This document shows, in pieces, positions 8,583 through 16,587 of a DNA stretch of 64,000 bases. The notes under the pieces are model-generated. The model had not been told where the DNA came from. It saw nothing but the letters and a program-made list of their open reading frames with translations, and ran no database searches. The position numbers and the translations under genes were made by a program. Position 1 is the first letter of the stretch; each line of letters opens with the position of its first letter. Origin of the DNA: M3007 sp033764075 (GTDB taxonomy: Bacteria; Bacteroidota; Bacteroidia; Chitinophagales; Saprospiraceae); NCBI GenBank assembly GCA_033764075.1, contig JANRJH010000031.1:28125-92124 (forward strand), read 5' to 3'.

Positions 8583-8610
8583 TGCAACAGTTTGCCCTGA
8601 GCAGAATAAT
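8421..8610 (+). repeat. 190-bp direct repeat, copy 1
   Basis: Copy 1 of a direct repeat whose other copy is 9941-10130 (offset 1520). It contains the immunity-gene tail plus 28 bases beyond its stop codon, including a TTTG that serves as a -33 element for the toxin-antitoxin promoter here but has no -7 partner in copy 2. Confidence 0.9.
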
Positions 8611-8622
8611 TTTGTACTTTTG
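8591..8622 (+). promoter_or_regulatory. Promoter of the PIN toxin-antitoxin pair
   Basis: A -33-like TTTG at 8591-8594 is followed after 20 bases by TACTTTTG at 8615-8622, matching the Bacteroidota promoter pattern TTTG-N19-21-TAnnTTTG. The start codon of the antitoxin-position gene is 24 bases further on. Confidence 0.65.
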
Positions 8623-8646
8623 TCTGGCAGAAAATAAGCAGTCATA

Positions 8647-8898
8647 ATGACAAACCTTGTAATCAAGATCGAACGCCGGGAGGATGTCCGGCTTTTTGAG
8701 GAACTCGCTGCTCGTTTAGGGCTCACTTTTTTTAAACTTTCGGATGCCGAAAATCGCCTGCTTTCCCGCAAAGCATTGGTGGCTGCTATGAGCGACGTTG
8801 ACCCGGAGACCGAAGTTCCCGAGAATTTGATTCTGGAGACGATTGAAGAAATCAGGGCCAACCGCCATGAAGAAAAGCAGGATCAAAATCGTAGTTGA
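8647..8898 (+). CDS. Putative antitoxin of a PIN-domain toxin-antitoxin pair
   Basis: An 83-residue charged protein (MTNLVIKIERREDVRLFEEL...) that overlaps the following PIN-toxin start by 32 bases, the usual antitoxin-first arrangement. It has an N-terminal beta-strand-like segment followed by helices, and an acidic C-terminus (EVPENLILETIEEIRANRHE) that could wrap the toxin. I do not recognise a specific DNA-binding fold. The family assignment rests on its position, size and coupling, and on similar small proteins found before PIN-family toxins in Bacteroidota. A promoter with well-spaced boxes lies directly upstream. Confidence 0.7.
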   Translation: MTNLVIKIERREDVRLFEELAARLGLTFFKLSDAENRLLSRKALVAAMSDVDPETEVPENLILETIEEIRANRHEEKQDQNRS

Positions 8899-9298
8899 TA
8901 CGAACTGGTGGATCAGTTTTGTTATCAACCAGTTCAAAAGCCGGCTCACTGAGCTATTGATAAACCCGTCCATTCATTTTATTACTTCTCCCGAGCTTCA
9001 ACGGGAAATTTTTGAGACGCTGGACGCACCCCGGTTGAACAAGTTCATCCGTCAGGATCTAGCCTCCGAGTTCAAGACATACTTCACCCAATTTACGCTC
9101 CGCGTTGAGGTGACGTCTTCCGTTTCTGTGTGCCGTGACCCGAAAGACGACTTCTTGCTCGCACTTGCACAAGATGCCCATGCGGATTACCTGATTACTG
9201 GAGATGCTGATTTGTTAACCCTTGGTCAGTTTGGTCGAACCAAAATTATGAAACTGTCGGATTTTATCCTTGAGCTTCAACGCCTGACCGTAGAATGA
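8867..9298 (+). CDS. PIN-domain ribonuclease toxin (COG1569-like family)
   Basis: A 143-residue PIN-domain protein, predicted to be an Mg2+-dependent ribonuclease that inhibits translation when free of its antitoxin. The opening KIVVDTN (Asp11), acidic residues in SPELQREI (Glu43/Glu47), DPKDDFLLALA (Asp94/Asp95) and the terminal LITGDADLL (Asp113/Asp115) give a full acidic active site. The ATG at 8867 begins directly before the first beta strand and is chosen over the one at 8843, which adds a stretch without family likeness. It overlaps the preceding antitoxin gene by 32 bases. The pair lies between two copies of an immunity-gene tail. Confidence 0.87.
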   Translation: MKKSRIKIVVDTNWWISFVINQFKSRLTELLINPSIHFITSPELQREIFETLDAPRLNKFIRQDLASEFKTYFTQFTLRVEVTSSVSVCRDPKDDFLLALAQDAHADYLITGDADLLTLGQFGRTKIMKLSDFILELQRLTVE

Positions 9299-9394
9299 GG
9301 TAGGTGCGCTGATGTAGGTGGTAATAAGTTAATAGAACTACAAAATACAGCGGTTCCCGCTTTGGAAATTTTGGATGTCAAATGTGTTGCCTCT

Positions 9395-9629
9395 GCTGTT
9401 TATAATGCCACGCCTACGGCGTTCCAACATCGCTCATTCACCTTGGGCTACAAGAAGACCGCCCTTACAGGGCTTATTGGGACTTCACCCAAACATACAG
9501 AAAAAAGCATTGGCGCAAAGCAGGAACCGCCGCGAACAAGCCTACATAAGCCCCGCTAGGGGCGGCCCTCTTGTAGCCTAGGGTGAAACGTGTATGTGTG
9601 AACGCCGTAGGCGTGGCATTATAAACAGC
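9395..9629. repeat. Long imperfect inverted repeat with nested hairpins
   Basis: The gap 9299-9676 is filled by a large palindromic element. The left arm, 9395-9477, and right arm, 9546-9629, are imperfect reverse complements with a 68-base centre. Inside the arms are small hairpins with a TAC loop, such as ACGCC-TAC-GGCGT at 9409-9421 and GCCCT-TAC-AGGGC at 9461-9473. The layout resembles REP/BIME mosaics mobilised by RAYT transposases; no transposase gene is present here. Confidence 0.85.
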
Positions 9630-9676
9630 GCACGCGGAGAAAGGTAGGGTCAAGTTCGCCTTATTTGATCGCAAAT

Positions 9677-10102
9677 ATGGTCAAAGCGGGAACGGCTGTC
9701 ACCCATCATTTAACGGATGCGCACCAGTGTTTCACTGAGCCATTGGAAACCCCGGAAGGCAAAGTGCCCTATTTGTTCCTGTACCTGAACTTTCCCCGTG
9801 ACGAAGCGGTTTTCGATTGGCCCAATTGTGTCTTTTTTGACGTGAATGATCCGGACAAAAAGACCTTCACTGTGCCGAATGCAGAGGCATTTCGCGTAGC
9901 CGGCAACGGCAAGGTGTTCAAACATCAACGGATGGTGCTTCAAGCCAACCAGCCGGTGTTCGACCTGTTTATGTGCAGGCATTTCAAAACGGGCGCTCGA
10001 GGTTCCTACGTCACTTCCCGAATGAAAGAAGCCATCGAATCGGCGGGCATCACGGGCATCCGCTTTGAGGAGATAGCGTGTTTGGGTAAGGGGGATTTGT
10101 AG
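9677..10102 (+). CDS. Imm11/Imm43-like immunity protein, probably 5'-truncated
   Basis: A 141-residue frame from an ATG at 9677 (an in-frame TTG at 9665 is the alternative). It contains KVPYLFLYLNFPRDEAVFDW, NCVFFDVNDPDKKTF and a closing PVFDLFMCRHFKTGARG, then YVTSRMKEAIESAGITGIRF. That final motif is typical of the immunity families found beside polymorphic toxins. Full-length relatives are usually around 200 residues, and the inverted repeat ends only 47 bases upstream, so the 5' part was probably lost when the repeat was inserted or rearranged. It may be an orphan immunity gene without its toxin. Its tail is duplicated at 8421. Confidence 0.6.
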   Translation: MVKAGTAVTHHLTDAHQCFTEPLETPEGKVPYLFLYLNFPRDEAVFDWPNCVFFDVNDPDKKTFTVPNAEAFRVAGNGKVFKHQRMVLQANQPVFDLFMCRHFKTGARGSYVTSRMKEAIESAGITGIRFEEIACLGKGDL

Positions 10103-10130
10103 TGCAACAGTTTGCACTGAGCAGAATAAT
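9941..10130 (+). repeat. 190-bp direct repeat, copy 2
   Basis: This is the second copy of the sequence at 8421-8610. It forms the end of the immunity-like gene and stops where the promoter -7 region begins in copy 1. Recombination between the copies would delete the PIN toxin-antitoxin pair and the inverted repeat. Confidence 0.9.
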
Positions 10131-10147
10131 AATCAAAACAATTACGC

Positions 10148-13100
10148 TCACTCCAGCACCACCTGCCGCACCCAGTTCCTTTTTCCGTCCGTCCCCTCCA
10201 GCAGGTACATGCCGGGCGCCAGGGCGCCCACATCCAGGCGCGCGGTCTCGTTTTCCGAGACACAGGCGTGTGTGTGCTCCTGCATCGTTCGTCCGAGCAA
10301 GTCGACAAGGCGAAGCGATAATACGGTTCCCTCAAAACCCATCAGGTCGATGTTCAGCACATCACGCGCCGGATTGGGGTAGGCGCTGAAGAGTTGCAGC
10401 TTGTCGGGAATACCCGGGGCGTCGGTCGGCGGGTTGAGCACGAAGTCGAAGCGGACGCCGGCGCCGAAGTCCGGATTGAGCGAATGAACGGTGATGGAAC
10501 TGCCGTTGGGCAGCAGGCGCTGGAAAGTCAGCGCGCCGTTGCCGTTGTTGGGGAAAAACCAGAAAGAAAGCCCGTCCTGTCCGGCGTCGTCGAACTCAAG
10601 CGAGTAGCAGCCGGGCGGGAAAGCGAGGTCGTCGTTGTAGGTGGTGTTGGCGGCCAGGTTGTCGCGCTCGATCAGCAAGGCGCCGGAACCGTCTTTTACG
10701 CGGTAGGCATAATCGTCGCCGGTGGCGTTGGTACGCACGCGCAGCTGCACGGTCTGGGCGAAGGTGAACTCCTTGGGCGGTGCGTAGGCGCTCTGCGCGC
10801 GATCGTTGTCTGCATTGCCGTCGGGTGCCCCGTTCACGCCGGTGATGCGGGCGGTGAACGTGTTGCCGGCTTGCCAGTAATCCACCGCGGGCGACGGCAG
10901 GGTCACATCCACCGTGGCCTGGGGCGCCAGGTTGCCGGTCCAGGTGTGCGTTCGCACGTCGCCCGGAGAAACGTAATATTCCAGGGTGATTGCCTGAATG
11001 GGCTGTGCGCCGCTGTTTTTTACACGCACCATGGGCGTGTTGCACGCGGGATTGAGCCGGGCGTACTCCACCTGATTCAGGTTGGGCCGCACGATGGCTT
11101 CCAGCGAGGCGTCTACCTGCGCCGTGTAGGGGCCGTAGCTGACGAGCAGGTTGTTCACCAGATAGTTGGCGGCGGTCATGTCGGGTCCGTTCACGCCATA
11201 ATCGATCTCCACGGTTTGGCCGGGCTGCGCGATGCCGTCGAGCGAAAACGAATGCACATCGGTGGCCATGCCCGGGCACCAGCCCGCGCGGTCGAATATC
11301 CAGGTGCCCCCTTGTGGGTAGATGGGGTTGAAGCTGCACGCCTTCCACACGTTGTAGGTGAACTCCTGCGGGCCGCCGTTGATGTTGATGTAGTGTTCGC
11401 GCGGTTCAAATTCGCCGTTTTGTTCGTGGCCGGTGATGGCCGACCGGATTTTGAAATGCGCGGCATCGGCACGCAGCGGCACCTGGCGCGGCTCGAAGCG
11501 CCTGTCGGACTGTATCTCGGCAAATCCACCGCGCGCCTGGGGCCAGATGGGCTGGATGTCGAGCACCGGGCGTTCCGGCGTTCCGGTGATGTACCAGAAC
11601 TGGATGTCGAGCTCCTCCTGAAATTCGCCGCCAAACTCGATCGACATACGCCGTTTGCCTTTGAGCACAGGCGCGAAGTCGGTCACGTCAAACGTGAACG
11701 TTTTGCCGTTCTGTCCCAGGTCGAGTCCGTTGCCGTAGGGGGTCACGAGGGACAACAGTTCGAACCGGGCTTCGCGTTTGGTGTAGTGCACCAGCGGTTC
11801 GATCTGAATGGTTCCGTCGGCAGGCGCGGCGATCGAGTCCACCTGAACACCCGACTCATCGAACACCGGACGCTGACCGGCAGGGTACACAAACTGGGTA
11901 TCCACGGGCGTCAGCGTGGTACCGGCCACACCATACTGCACGACCTGATGCAGGGGGCTGGCGGCGGAGTCGAGCACGGCGACCGTCAGGTCGGCAATGG
12001 TATAATCGCCCTGCAGCAAAACCGCGCGGGGCCACAGGTCGGTTTTTGAAAAATTATGAAAGCGACGGCTGCCGCGCACCTGCTCCCAGTGCGGCAACAC
12101 TACGGCGGCGTGGTTGGCCTTGGCGGATGCGTCGGATGCCACCGTTCCGCTGCCCTCGTTGAGCGGGTAATAGGCGGTGAGGCGGTCGTAAAAGGGGTGG
12201 GTGTTGTCCACTTTTTTCGACATCCAGTTTTGAATGGTTGCGGCGTCCAGGGCCTTGTCCCACACCTGCACCTCGTCCAACAGGCCGAAATAGGGATTTT
12301 GGCTGGTCAGCGACTTGCCGATTCGGAAGGAACGGATGTCGATGGGCTTGGTTTTTCCGGTGGCCGAATGCCAGAGCTGGCCGTTGAGGAAGATTTTCAT
12401 CTCTCCGGTGGCGGCATTTTTGGTAAAGGCCCAGTGGTTCCATTTGCCTTCAAAATCGGCAGGCGAAGCGGCCTTGTTGATCCGGTCGTAGCCGGTGCCG
12501 TCGTTGCCGCAATCCCAGAACACCTCGCCGTTGCTCCAGGGCAGGTGCACGGTGGCCTGGCGGTTGCCGCCGGCGTCTTTGCCCTCCAGCAAGTGGGTGG
12601 CGGCGGGCAGTGCAGCGGCATTGCCAAAGGCCCAGAAGGAAATGGTGATTTCGTTTTGCACGGACTGAAAAGCGGACGCCGGCACGTCCATCGCGCAGGC
12701 GCCGTCAAACAACAGGGTGTTTTCGGGGCTACCGGGCGAAGAGACCAGTCCAATGGTGCTGACCGGCGCCTCGAAAAATCGGAAAACGGGCGCATCCGAG
12801 GCCTCGGGCGTGGTAAAGGAGATGTCCAACAGCACATTTACGCCCGTCCAGGCAAACGGTTGGTAGAACGGAAACAGCACGTCGCCGCCGGCACTGAAGT
12901 CGGTGTTCCGGTGGTATACCTCCAGCAGGCCCGTCTCGTCGGGCAGGTCGCCCACCATCGACTGTGTGGTGTTTTTCAAACGGATCTTAAAAAAGCCGAC
13001 CGTGCCACCGGCCTGTTCGAGGCCCAGGCGCAGGCCGTAAACCGGGCCCGTGGCCAGCCCGCCGCCGAGCAGGGCGGCTGCCGGCAGGATCGCCTGGTAA

Positions 13101-13582
13101 CGGAAGGTTTTGCCGTTCGGCGCCAGGGCGGCATCGGGCCCGGGGCCCGTAAAAACAGCTTCCGACGCGTTGCTGCCGGGCGCCAGTTGGGCCTGGTGTT
13201 GGGTAAACCGGACGTAGTTGTACGTCGGCGTCAGGCTGTACGGGAAACTGGCGCCGGAAAAGTTCGAGATGACGTAGTTGGGCGACTCGGTGCGCGTAGA
13301 GTCCGTGCGCGTCGGGTCGGTGATAAAAGTATTGCAGCTGTAGTCCCACTCCCAGCAACCGGGACCGCCGCTACCGCTGCCCACGGCGGCGCCATGGCAG
13401 CGCATGTTGTAAATCATGAGAATCTTGCGGTAGGTCTGCCCGGGATTGTCCGGGAAGTCAAAGGTGTCGGCCCGATGGTTGTCGGCCCAGGTAAAGGTTT
13501 GGACCTTGAGGGTGTCCTGGGCGTTGGCGTGGATACCGAAGAGGCAGGCGAGCAGGCAGAGCGGTAACAGTTTTTTCGACAT
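10148..13582 (-). CDS. Secreted PNGase F-like / LamG-domain protein with T9SS type A sorting signal
   Basis: A 1144-residue secreted protein. A signal peptide (1-21) is followed by a region with TFDFPDNPGQTYRKILMIYN then MRCHG and CWEWDYSC, like the peptide-N-glycosidase F family fold, which removes N-linked glycans from glycoproteins. A LamG/concanavalin-like domain lies at about 300-470 (EITISFWAFGN, GKWNHWAFTKN, GLLDEVQVWDKAL). More PNGase-like sequence follows at about 590-800 and a beta-rich region at about 830-1030. The last ~80 residues (SAYPNPARDVLNIDL ... LAPGMYLLEG ... WVRQVVLE) are a T9SS type A sorting domain. The enzymatic assignment is tentative, since the catalytic acids cannot be placed with certainty; a glycan-binding adhesin is the alternative. 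Confidence 0.72.
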   Translation of the reverse strand: MSKKLLPLCLLACLFGIHANAQDTLKVQTFTWADNHRADTFDFPDNPGQTYRKILMIYNMRCHGAAVGSGSGGPGCWEWDYSCNTFITDPTRTDSTRTESPNYVISNFSGASFPYSLTPTYNYVRFTQHQAQLAPGSNASEAVFTGPGPDAALAPNGKTFRYQAILPAAALLGGGLATGPVYGLRLGLEQAGGTVGFFKIRLKNTTQSMVGDLPDETGLLEVYHRNTDFSAGGDVLFPFYQPFAWTGVNVLLDISFTTPEASDAPVFRFFEAPVSTIGLVSSPGSPENTLLFDGACAMDVPASAFQSVQNEITISFWAFGNAAALPAATHLLEGKDAGGNRQATVHLPWSNGEVFWDCGNDGTGYDRINKAASPADFEGKWNHWAFTKNAATGEMKIFLNGQLWHSATGKTKPIDIRSFRIGKSLTSQNPYFGLLDEVQVWDKALDAATIQNWMSKKVDNTHPFYDRLTAYYPLNEGSGTVASDASAKANHAAVVLPHWEQVRGSRRFHNFSKTDLWPRAVLLQGDYTIADLTVAVLDSAASPLHQVVQYGVAGTTLTPVDTQFVYPAGQRPVFDESGVQVDSIAAPADGTIQIEPLVHYTKREARFELLSLVTPYGNGLDLGQNGKTFTFDVTDFAPVLKGKRRMSIEFGGEFQEELDIQFWYITGTPERPVLDIQPIWPQARGGFAEIQSDRRFEPRQVPLRADAAHFKIRSAITGHEQNGEFEPREHYININGGPQEFTYNVWKACSFNPIYPQGGTWIFDRAGWCPGMATDVHSFSLDGIAQPGQTVEIDYGVNGPDMTAANYLVNNLLVSYGPYTAQVDASLEAIVRPNLNQVEYARLNPACNTPMVRVKNSGAQPIQAITLEYYVSPGDVRTHTWTGNLAPQATVDVTLPSPAVDYWQAGNTFTARITGVNGAPDGNADNDRAQSAYAPPKEFTFAQTVQLRVRTNATGDDYAYRVKDGSGALLIERDNLAANTTYNDDLAFPPGCYSLEFDDAGQDGLSFWFFPNNGNGALTFQRLLPNGSSITVHSLNPDFGAGVRFDFVLNPPTDAPGIPDKLQLFSAYPNPARDVLNIDLMGFEGTVLSLRLVDLLGRTMQEHTHACVSENETARLDVGALAPGMYLLEGTDGKRNWVRQVVLE

Positions 13583-13625
13583 AGAGCAGTTTTATCCAAT
13601 AAGCAGAACCAGTAAAGGTCGGAAA

Positions 13626-14543
13626 TTATTCTTTGTTCTCCATCCGGCTCACTGCCAGCATCTCCCGGAACGTCTTTTGCATGCCCTCCACCGATCCGTC
13701 GAGGAAGATGACGTTTCCTTTTCCGTTTTCGGAGAAGTGTTTGATCGCCTCGGTCCACATGGAAAACAGGATCACGGACGTGTCGAGGTTGGCCTGGCTC
13801 ATCTCTTTGGCGGCGTGGCTGAGGCCCTTGGCCACCTCTTCGCGGAACAGGGCCACCGCCTGGCCGCGCATGCGGGCTGCTTCGCGCTCGGCCTCGGCGG
13901 CGATCTTGATGGCGTTGCCCTCCGCTTCGGCGCCTTTGGTTTTGGTGATGAGCAGGGCCTGGCCCTCGTTCTCGGCGGCCGCTTTCATGTTGTTCGAAGC
14001 CACGATCTTGGCCATGGAGCGCATCACCTCCTCGTCGAAGGTGATGTCGTTGATCTGGAGGTCGATTAGGTGGAAGCCCCACTCCGCCAGCATGTTGTCG
14101 ATGTTGGCCTTGACGGCCTCGGTGATCTCGCGGCGCAGGCTCAGCACCTCCTGCTGGCGCTTGTTGGCCACGAAGGAACGGATGCTGCCTTCGACCACGC
14201 GGGTGAGTGCAGACATAAAGTTCTTGTCGTCTACAAACTTGAACGCCACATTTTTGATGGTCTCCTCCCGGGAGTCCATGACCGAAAACAACAGCAGGGC
14301 GGTAAAATTCACCGTCGCCTGATCCACCGTAACGGCCTGAAAACCCAGCTCCACCGCGCGGTTCTGGATGGAGATGCGCTTGTTGATCGCCTCGATGAAC
14401 GGAATGCGGAAGTTAAGGCCCGGGTACAGCGTACGGCTGTACTTGCCGAAGATGGTGGTGACGGCCACCATGCCCTGCTGGACGGTGACAATGCTGAAAA
14501 AGACCAGCACGGCGAGAATGACAAGAATGTAAAGGAAGTCCAT
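13626..14543 (-). CDS. SPFH/Band 7 (stomatin-like) membrane protein
   Basis: A 305-residue stomatin/prohibitin-type protein. One N-terminal membrane helix (residues 3-20) is followed by the SPFH domain with VPGLNFRIPF-like YPGLNFRIPF, IQNRAVEL and a helical C-terminal part rich in Ala/Glu (AAENEGQALLITKTKGAEAE) that would form a coiled coil. These proteins assemble into membrane microdomain scaffolds and often regulate proteases or channels; the partner is not shown here, since no NfeD or protease gene is adjacent. It lies 43 bases downstream of the kynureninase gene stop-to-start boundary and is read in the same direction. Confidence 0.9.
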   Translation of the reverse strand: MDFLYILVILAVLVFFSIVTVQQGMVAVTTIFGKYSRTLYPGLNFRIPFIEAINKRISIQNRAVELGFQAVTVDQATVNFTALLLFSVMDSREETIKNVAFKFVDDKNFMSALTRVVEGSIRSFVANKRQQEVLSLRREITEAVKANIDNMLAEWGFHLIDLQINDITFDEEVMRSMAKIVASNNMKAAAENEGQALLITKTKGAEAEGNAIKIAAEAEREAARMRGQAVALFREEVAKGLSHAAKEMSQANLDTSVILFSMWTEAIKHFSENGKGNVIFLDGSVEGMQKTFREMLAVSRMENKE

Positions 14544-14586
14544 CGGATGCAGTTGAGTTGTTGTCTATTCCAAAAATGCTAACCGG

Positions 14587-15861
14587 TTAACGCGCGCCCA
14601 CGCCCTCTTCCATCAGTTTTCCCAGCCGGTACACATCTTCAAAGGTATTGTACAGCGGCACAGGGGCGAAGCGGATCACGTTGGGCTCGCGCCAGTCGGC
14701 CACCACGCCGTGCTCGGCGAGGTAGTCGAACAGCTTGCGTCCGCCGGCGCTGGTGAGCAGGGATATCTGGCAGCCGCGCGCGTCGGGGTCGGTCGGGGTG
14801 ATGATGCGGTAGTGTTGTTGTCCGGGGTCAACGGTGTTGAGGACAAAGGCCAGAAAGCCGGTCAAAGAAACGCTTTTTTCGCGCAGCCTGTCCATACCCA
14901 CCTCATCAAAAATGCGCAGGCCGGCCATGTGTGCGGCCATGGCGAAGATCTGTGCGTTGCTGAGCTGCCAGCCGTCGGCGCCGCGCATGGGTACGAAGCC
15001 TTTTTCCATGCGGAAGCGCACGGACTCGTCGTGCCCCCACCAGCCGGCGAAGCGCGGCAGTTCCGGGTTGTTGGCGTGGCGTTCGTGCACAAACACGCCG
15101 GAGGGGCCGCCGGGGCCGGCGTTGAGGTACTTGTAGCTGCACCACACGGCGAAATCGGGGCCCCAGTCGTGCAGGCGCAGGGGTACGTTGCCGGCCGCGT
15201 GCGCCAGGTCGAAGCCTACGCGGGCGCCCTGTGCGTGTCCGGCCTGCGTGATGGCGGCCATGTCGTACAGTTGCCCGGTGTAGTAGTTCACGCCGGCAAA
15301 CAGCACGAGCGCGGTACGGGGGCCTTCCTCCCCGATGACGCCCAGGATGTCTTCAGTGCGCAGCGTGTCCTCGCCCGGGCGGGGCGCCACCTCCACGATG
15401 GCGTCTTCGGGCCGGAACCCGTGGAAACGCACCTGACTCTCCACCGCGTACTGGTCGCTGGGAAACGCACCGGCCTCCATGATGATCTTGAACCGTTCGG
15501 GGGTGGGCCGATAGAACGACACCATCATGAGGTGCAGGTTCACGGTGAGTGTGTTCATCACCACCACCTCGTCCTCGTGCGCGCCCACCAGCCGGGCCGT
15601 CATGGGCTTGAGGAATTTGTGGTAGTGCATCCACGGCTGCTCGCCCATGAAGTGGCCCTCCACGGCGTACTCTTCCCAGTGGTCCAACTCGCGCACAAGG
15701 GCCTTTTTTACCCCTCGCGGACGCAGCCCAAGGGAGTTGCCGCAGCAGTACAACACGTTCGAGCCGTTGTGCTGCGGGAAAAAAAAGCGATCCCGGTAGC
15801 CGGCAAGCCCGTCCTGCTGATCCATGCGGCGGGCAAAGGGGAGGGAGAATTCAAAATTCAT
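14587..15861 (-). CDS. kynU: Kynureninase
   Basis: This PLP enzyme hydrolyses kynurenine or 3-hydroxykynurenine to anthranilate or 3-hydroxyanthranilate plus alanine, in tryptophan degradation or de novo NAD synthesis. The protein is 424 residues, the normal length. It has the family blocks YCCGNSLGLRPRGV, FDLAHAAGNVPL, WCSYKYLNAGPG (with the PLP-binding Lys) and GWQLSNAQIFAMA. The ATG at 15861 is chosen over an upstream start at 15987, which adds low-complexity sequence from the intergenic repeat; moreover a promoter-like box lies 4 bases before 15861. No other kynurenine-pathway gene is adjacent. Confidence 0.94.
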   Translation of the reverse strand: MNFEFSLPFARRMDQQDGLAGYRDRFFFPQHNGSNVLYCCGNSLGLRPRGVKKALVRELDHWEEYAVEGHFMGEQPWMHYHKFLKPMTARLVGAHEDEVVVMNTLTVNLHLMMVSFYRPTPERFKIIMEAGAFPSDQYAVESQVRFHGFRPEDAIVEVAPRPGEDTLRTEDILGVIGEEGPRTALVLFAGVNYYTGQLYDMAAITQAGHAQGARVGFDLAHAAGNVPLRLHDWGPDFAVWCSYKYLNAGPGGPSGVFVHERHANNPELPRFAGWWGHDESVRFRMEKGFVPMRGADGWQLSNAQIFAMAAHMAGLRIFDEVGMDRLREKSVSLTGFLAFVLNTVDPGQQHYRIITPTDPDARGCQISLLTSAGGRKLFDYLAEHGVVADWREPNVIRFAPVPLYNTFEDVYRLGKLMEEGVGAR

Positions 15862-15865
15862 GGGG

Positions 15866-15873
15866 GAAAGATA
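15866..15873 (-). promoter_or_regulatory. Candidate -7 box 4 bases before kynU
   Basis: On the minus strand the sequence reads TATCTTTC-CCCC-ATG: a near-match to TAnnTTTG placed 4 bases before the kynU start codon, the same spacing seen at three other genes in the window. Confidence 0.4.
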
Positions 15874-15928
15874 GGAGGTTTTGGGGATTGGGTGGGTGGG
15901 GGGATTGGGCCGGGAGGTGCTTCTGGCA

Positions 15929-16049
15929 GATGGCACACAGATTGAACGGATCGCTGCGCGAACACAGATATTCGCGGATTTTTGCACAAAAAGGGAAAAA
16001 TCCGTCCTATCCGCGTTCGCGCAGCGATCCGTTCAATCCGCGTGTCATC
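15929..16049. repeat. Palindromic intergenic repeat, copy A
   Basis: A 121-base element made of two arms of about 54 bases that are imperfect reverse complements, starting GATGGCACACAGATTGAAC and ending in the complementary TTCAATCCGCGTGTCATC. It is repeated nearly unchanged at 16452-16572. It holds no gene. Confidence 0.9.
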
Positions 16050-16451
16050 AATCGAAACGGCGGGGAAAGAATACAAATTTTATGGTTAATCATACCCAAA
16101 ACGCAGACCCCAAAAGGCATACAGCCAGTTGGTCCGTTTCAGCGAATACAAACAATTGAATGCAGGCTACGCTTTCAACACCCGCAGAAGCGCCTCGTGA
16201 ATAAACAGCGTCTCTTTCCAAACCTGCCGCGAAGCCAAAATACCCGCCACTGACAATTACCTCAAATACAATGAGAATGCATAACGGTAGGCTTATTTTA
16301 TTGTCATGTAAAAAAAATAGCTATCTTTTTACACGATAAGCGTCTCGTATAAAATGGTTTTACATGAATGCAGCATGTAGCCGATACCTTGCTGAAAAGC
16401 CGGCGGTTCTGGGGTTTGGGGGGAGCTTTTTATCAGCAAGCGCTTTTGGCG
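16050..16451. other. Gap between the two palindromic repeats; no convincing gene
   Basis: These 402 bases separate the two 121-base repeats. I see no start codon with a family-like frame. On the minus strand, about 16165-16250 can be read as ILASRQVWKETLFIHEALLR ending in a stop, which might be the tail of a decayed gene, but it lacks a start and is too short to call. A near-palindrome, GTAAAAA ... TTTTTAC, spans 16308-16332. The stretch around 16280-16370 is AT-rich. Confidence 0.6.
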
Positions 16452-16572
16452 GATCGCACACAGATTGAACAGATCGCTGCGCGAACACAGATATTCGCAG
16501 ATTTTAGCACAAAAAGGAAAAAATCCGTCCTATCCGCGTTCGCGCAGCGATCCGTTCAATCCGCGTGCCATC
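16452..16572. repeat. Palindromic intergenic repeat, copy B
   Basis: The second copy of the 121-base palindromic element at 15929-16049, in the same orientation. It ends 15 bases before the hemN stop codon, so it lies in the 3' untranslated region of hemN and could fold into a long hairpin that ends or stabilises the transcript. Confidence 0.9.
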
Positions 16573-16587
16573 ACGCACGCCCCCCAA

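Noticed and set aside
9362..9581. Two short plus-strand frames inside the inverted repeat
   Set aside because: They read through palindromic repeat arms and have no protein likeness.
10394..12049. 551-residue plus-strand frame opposite the PNGase F-like gene
   Set aside because: It is a GC-driven shadow; the minus-strand protein has a signal peptide and a T9SS tail.
15862..15987. Longer kynureninase start at 15987
   Set aside because: The extra 42 residues come from intergenic repeat sequence, and a promoter-like box lies before the ATG at 15861.
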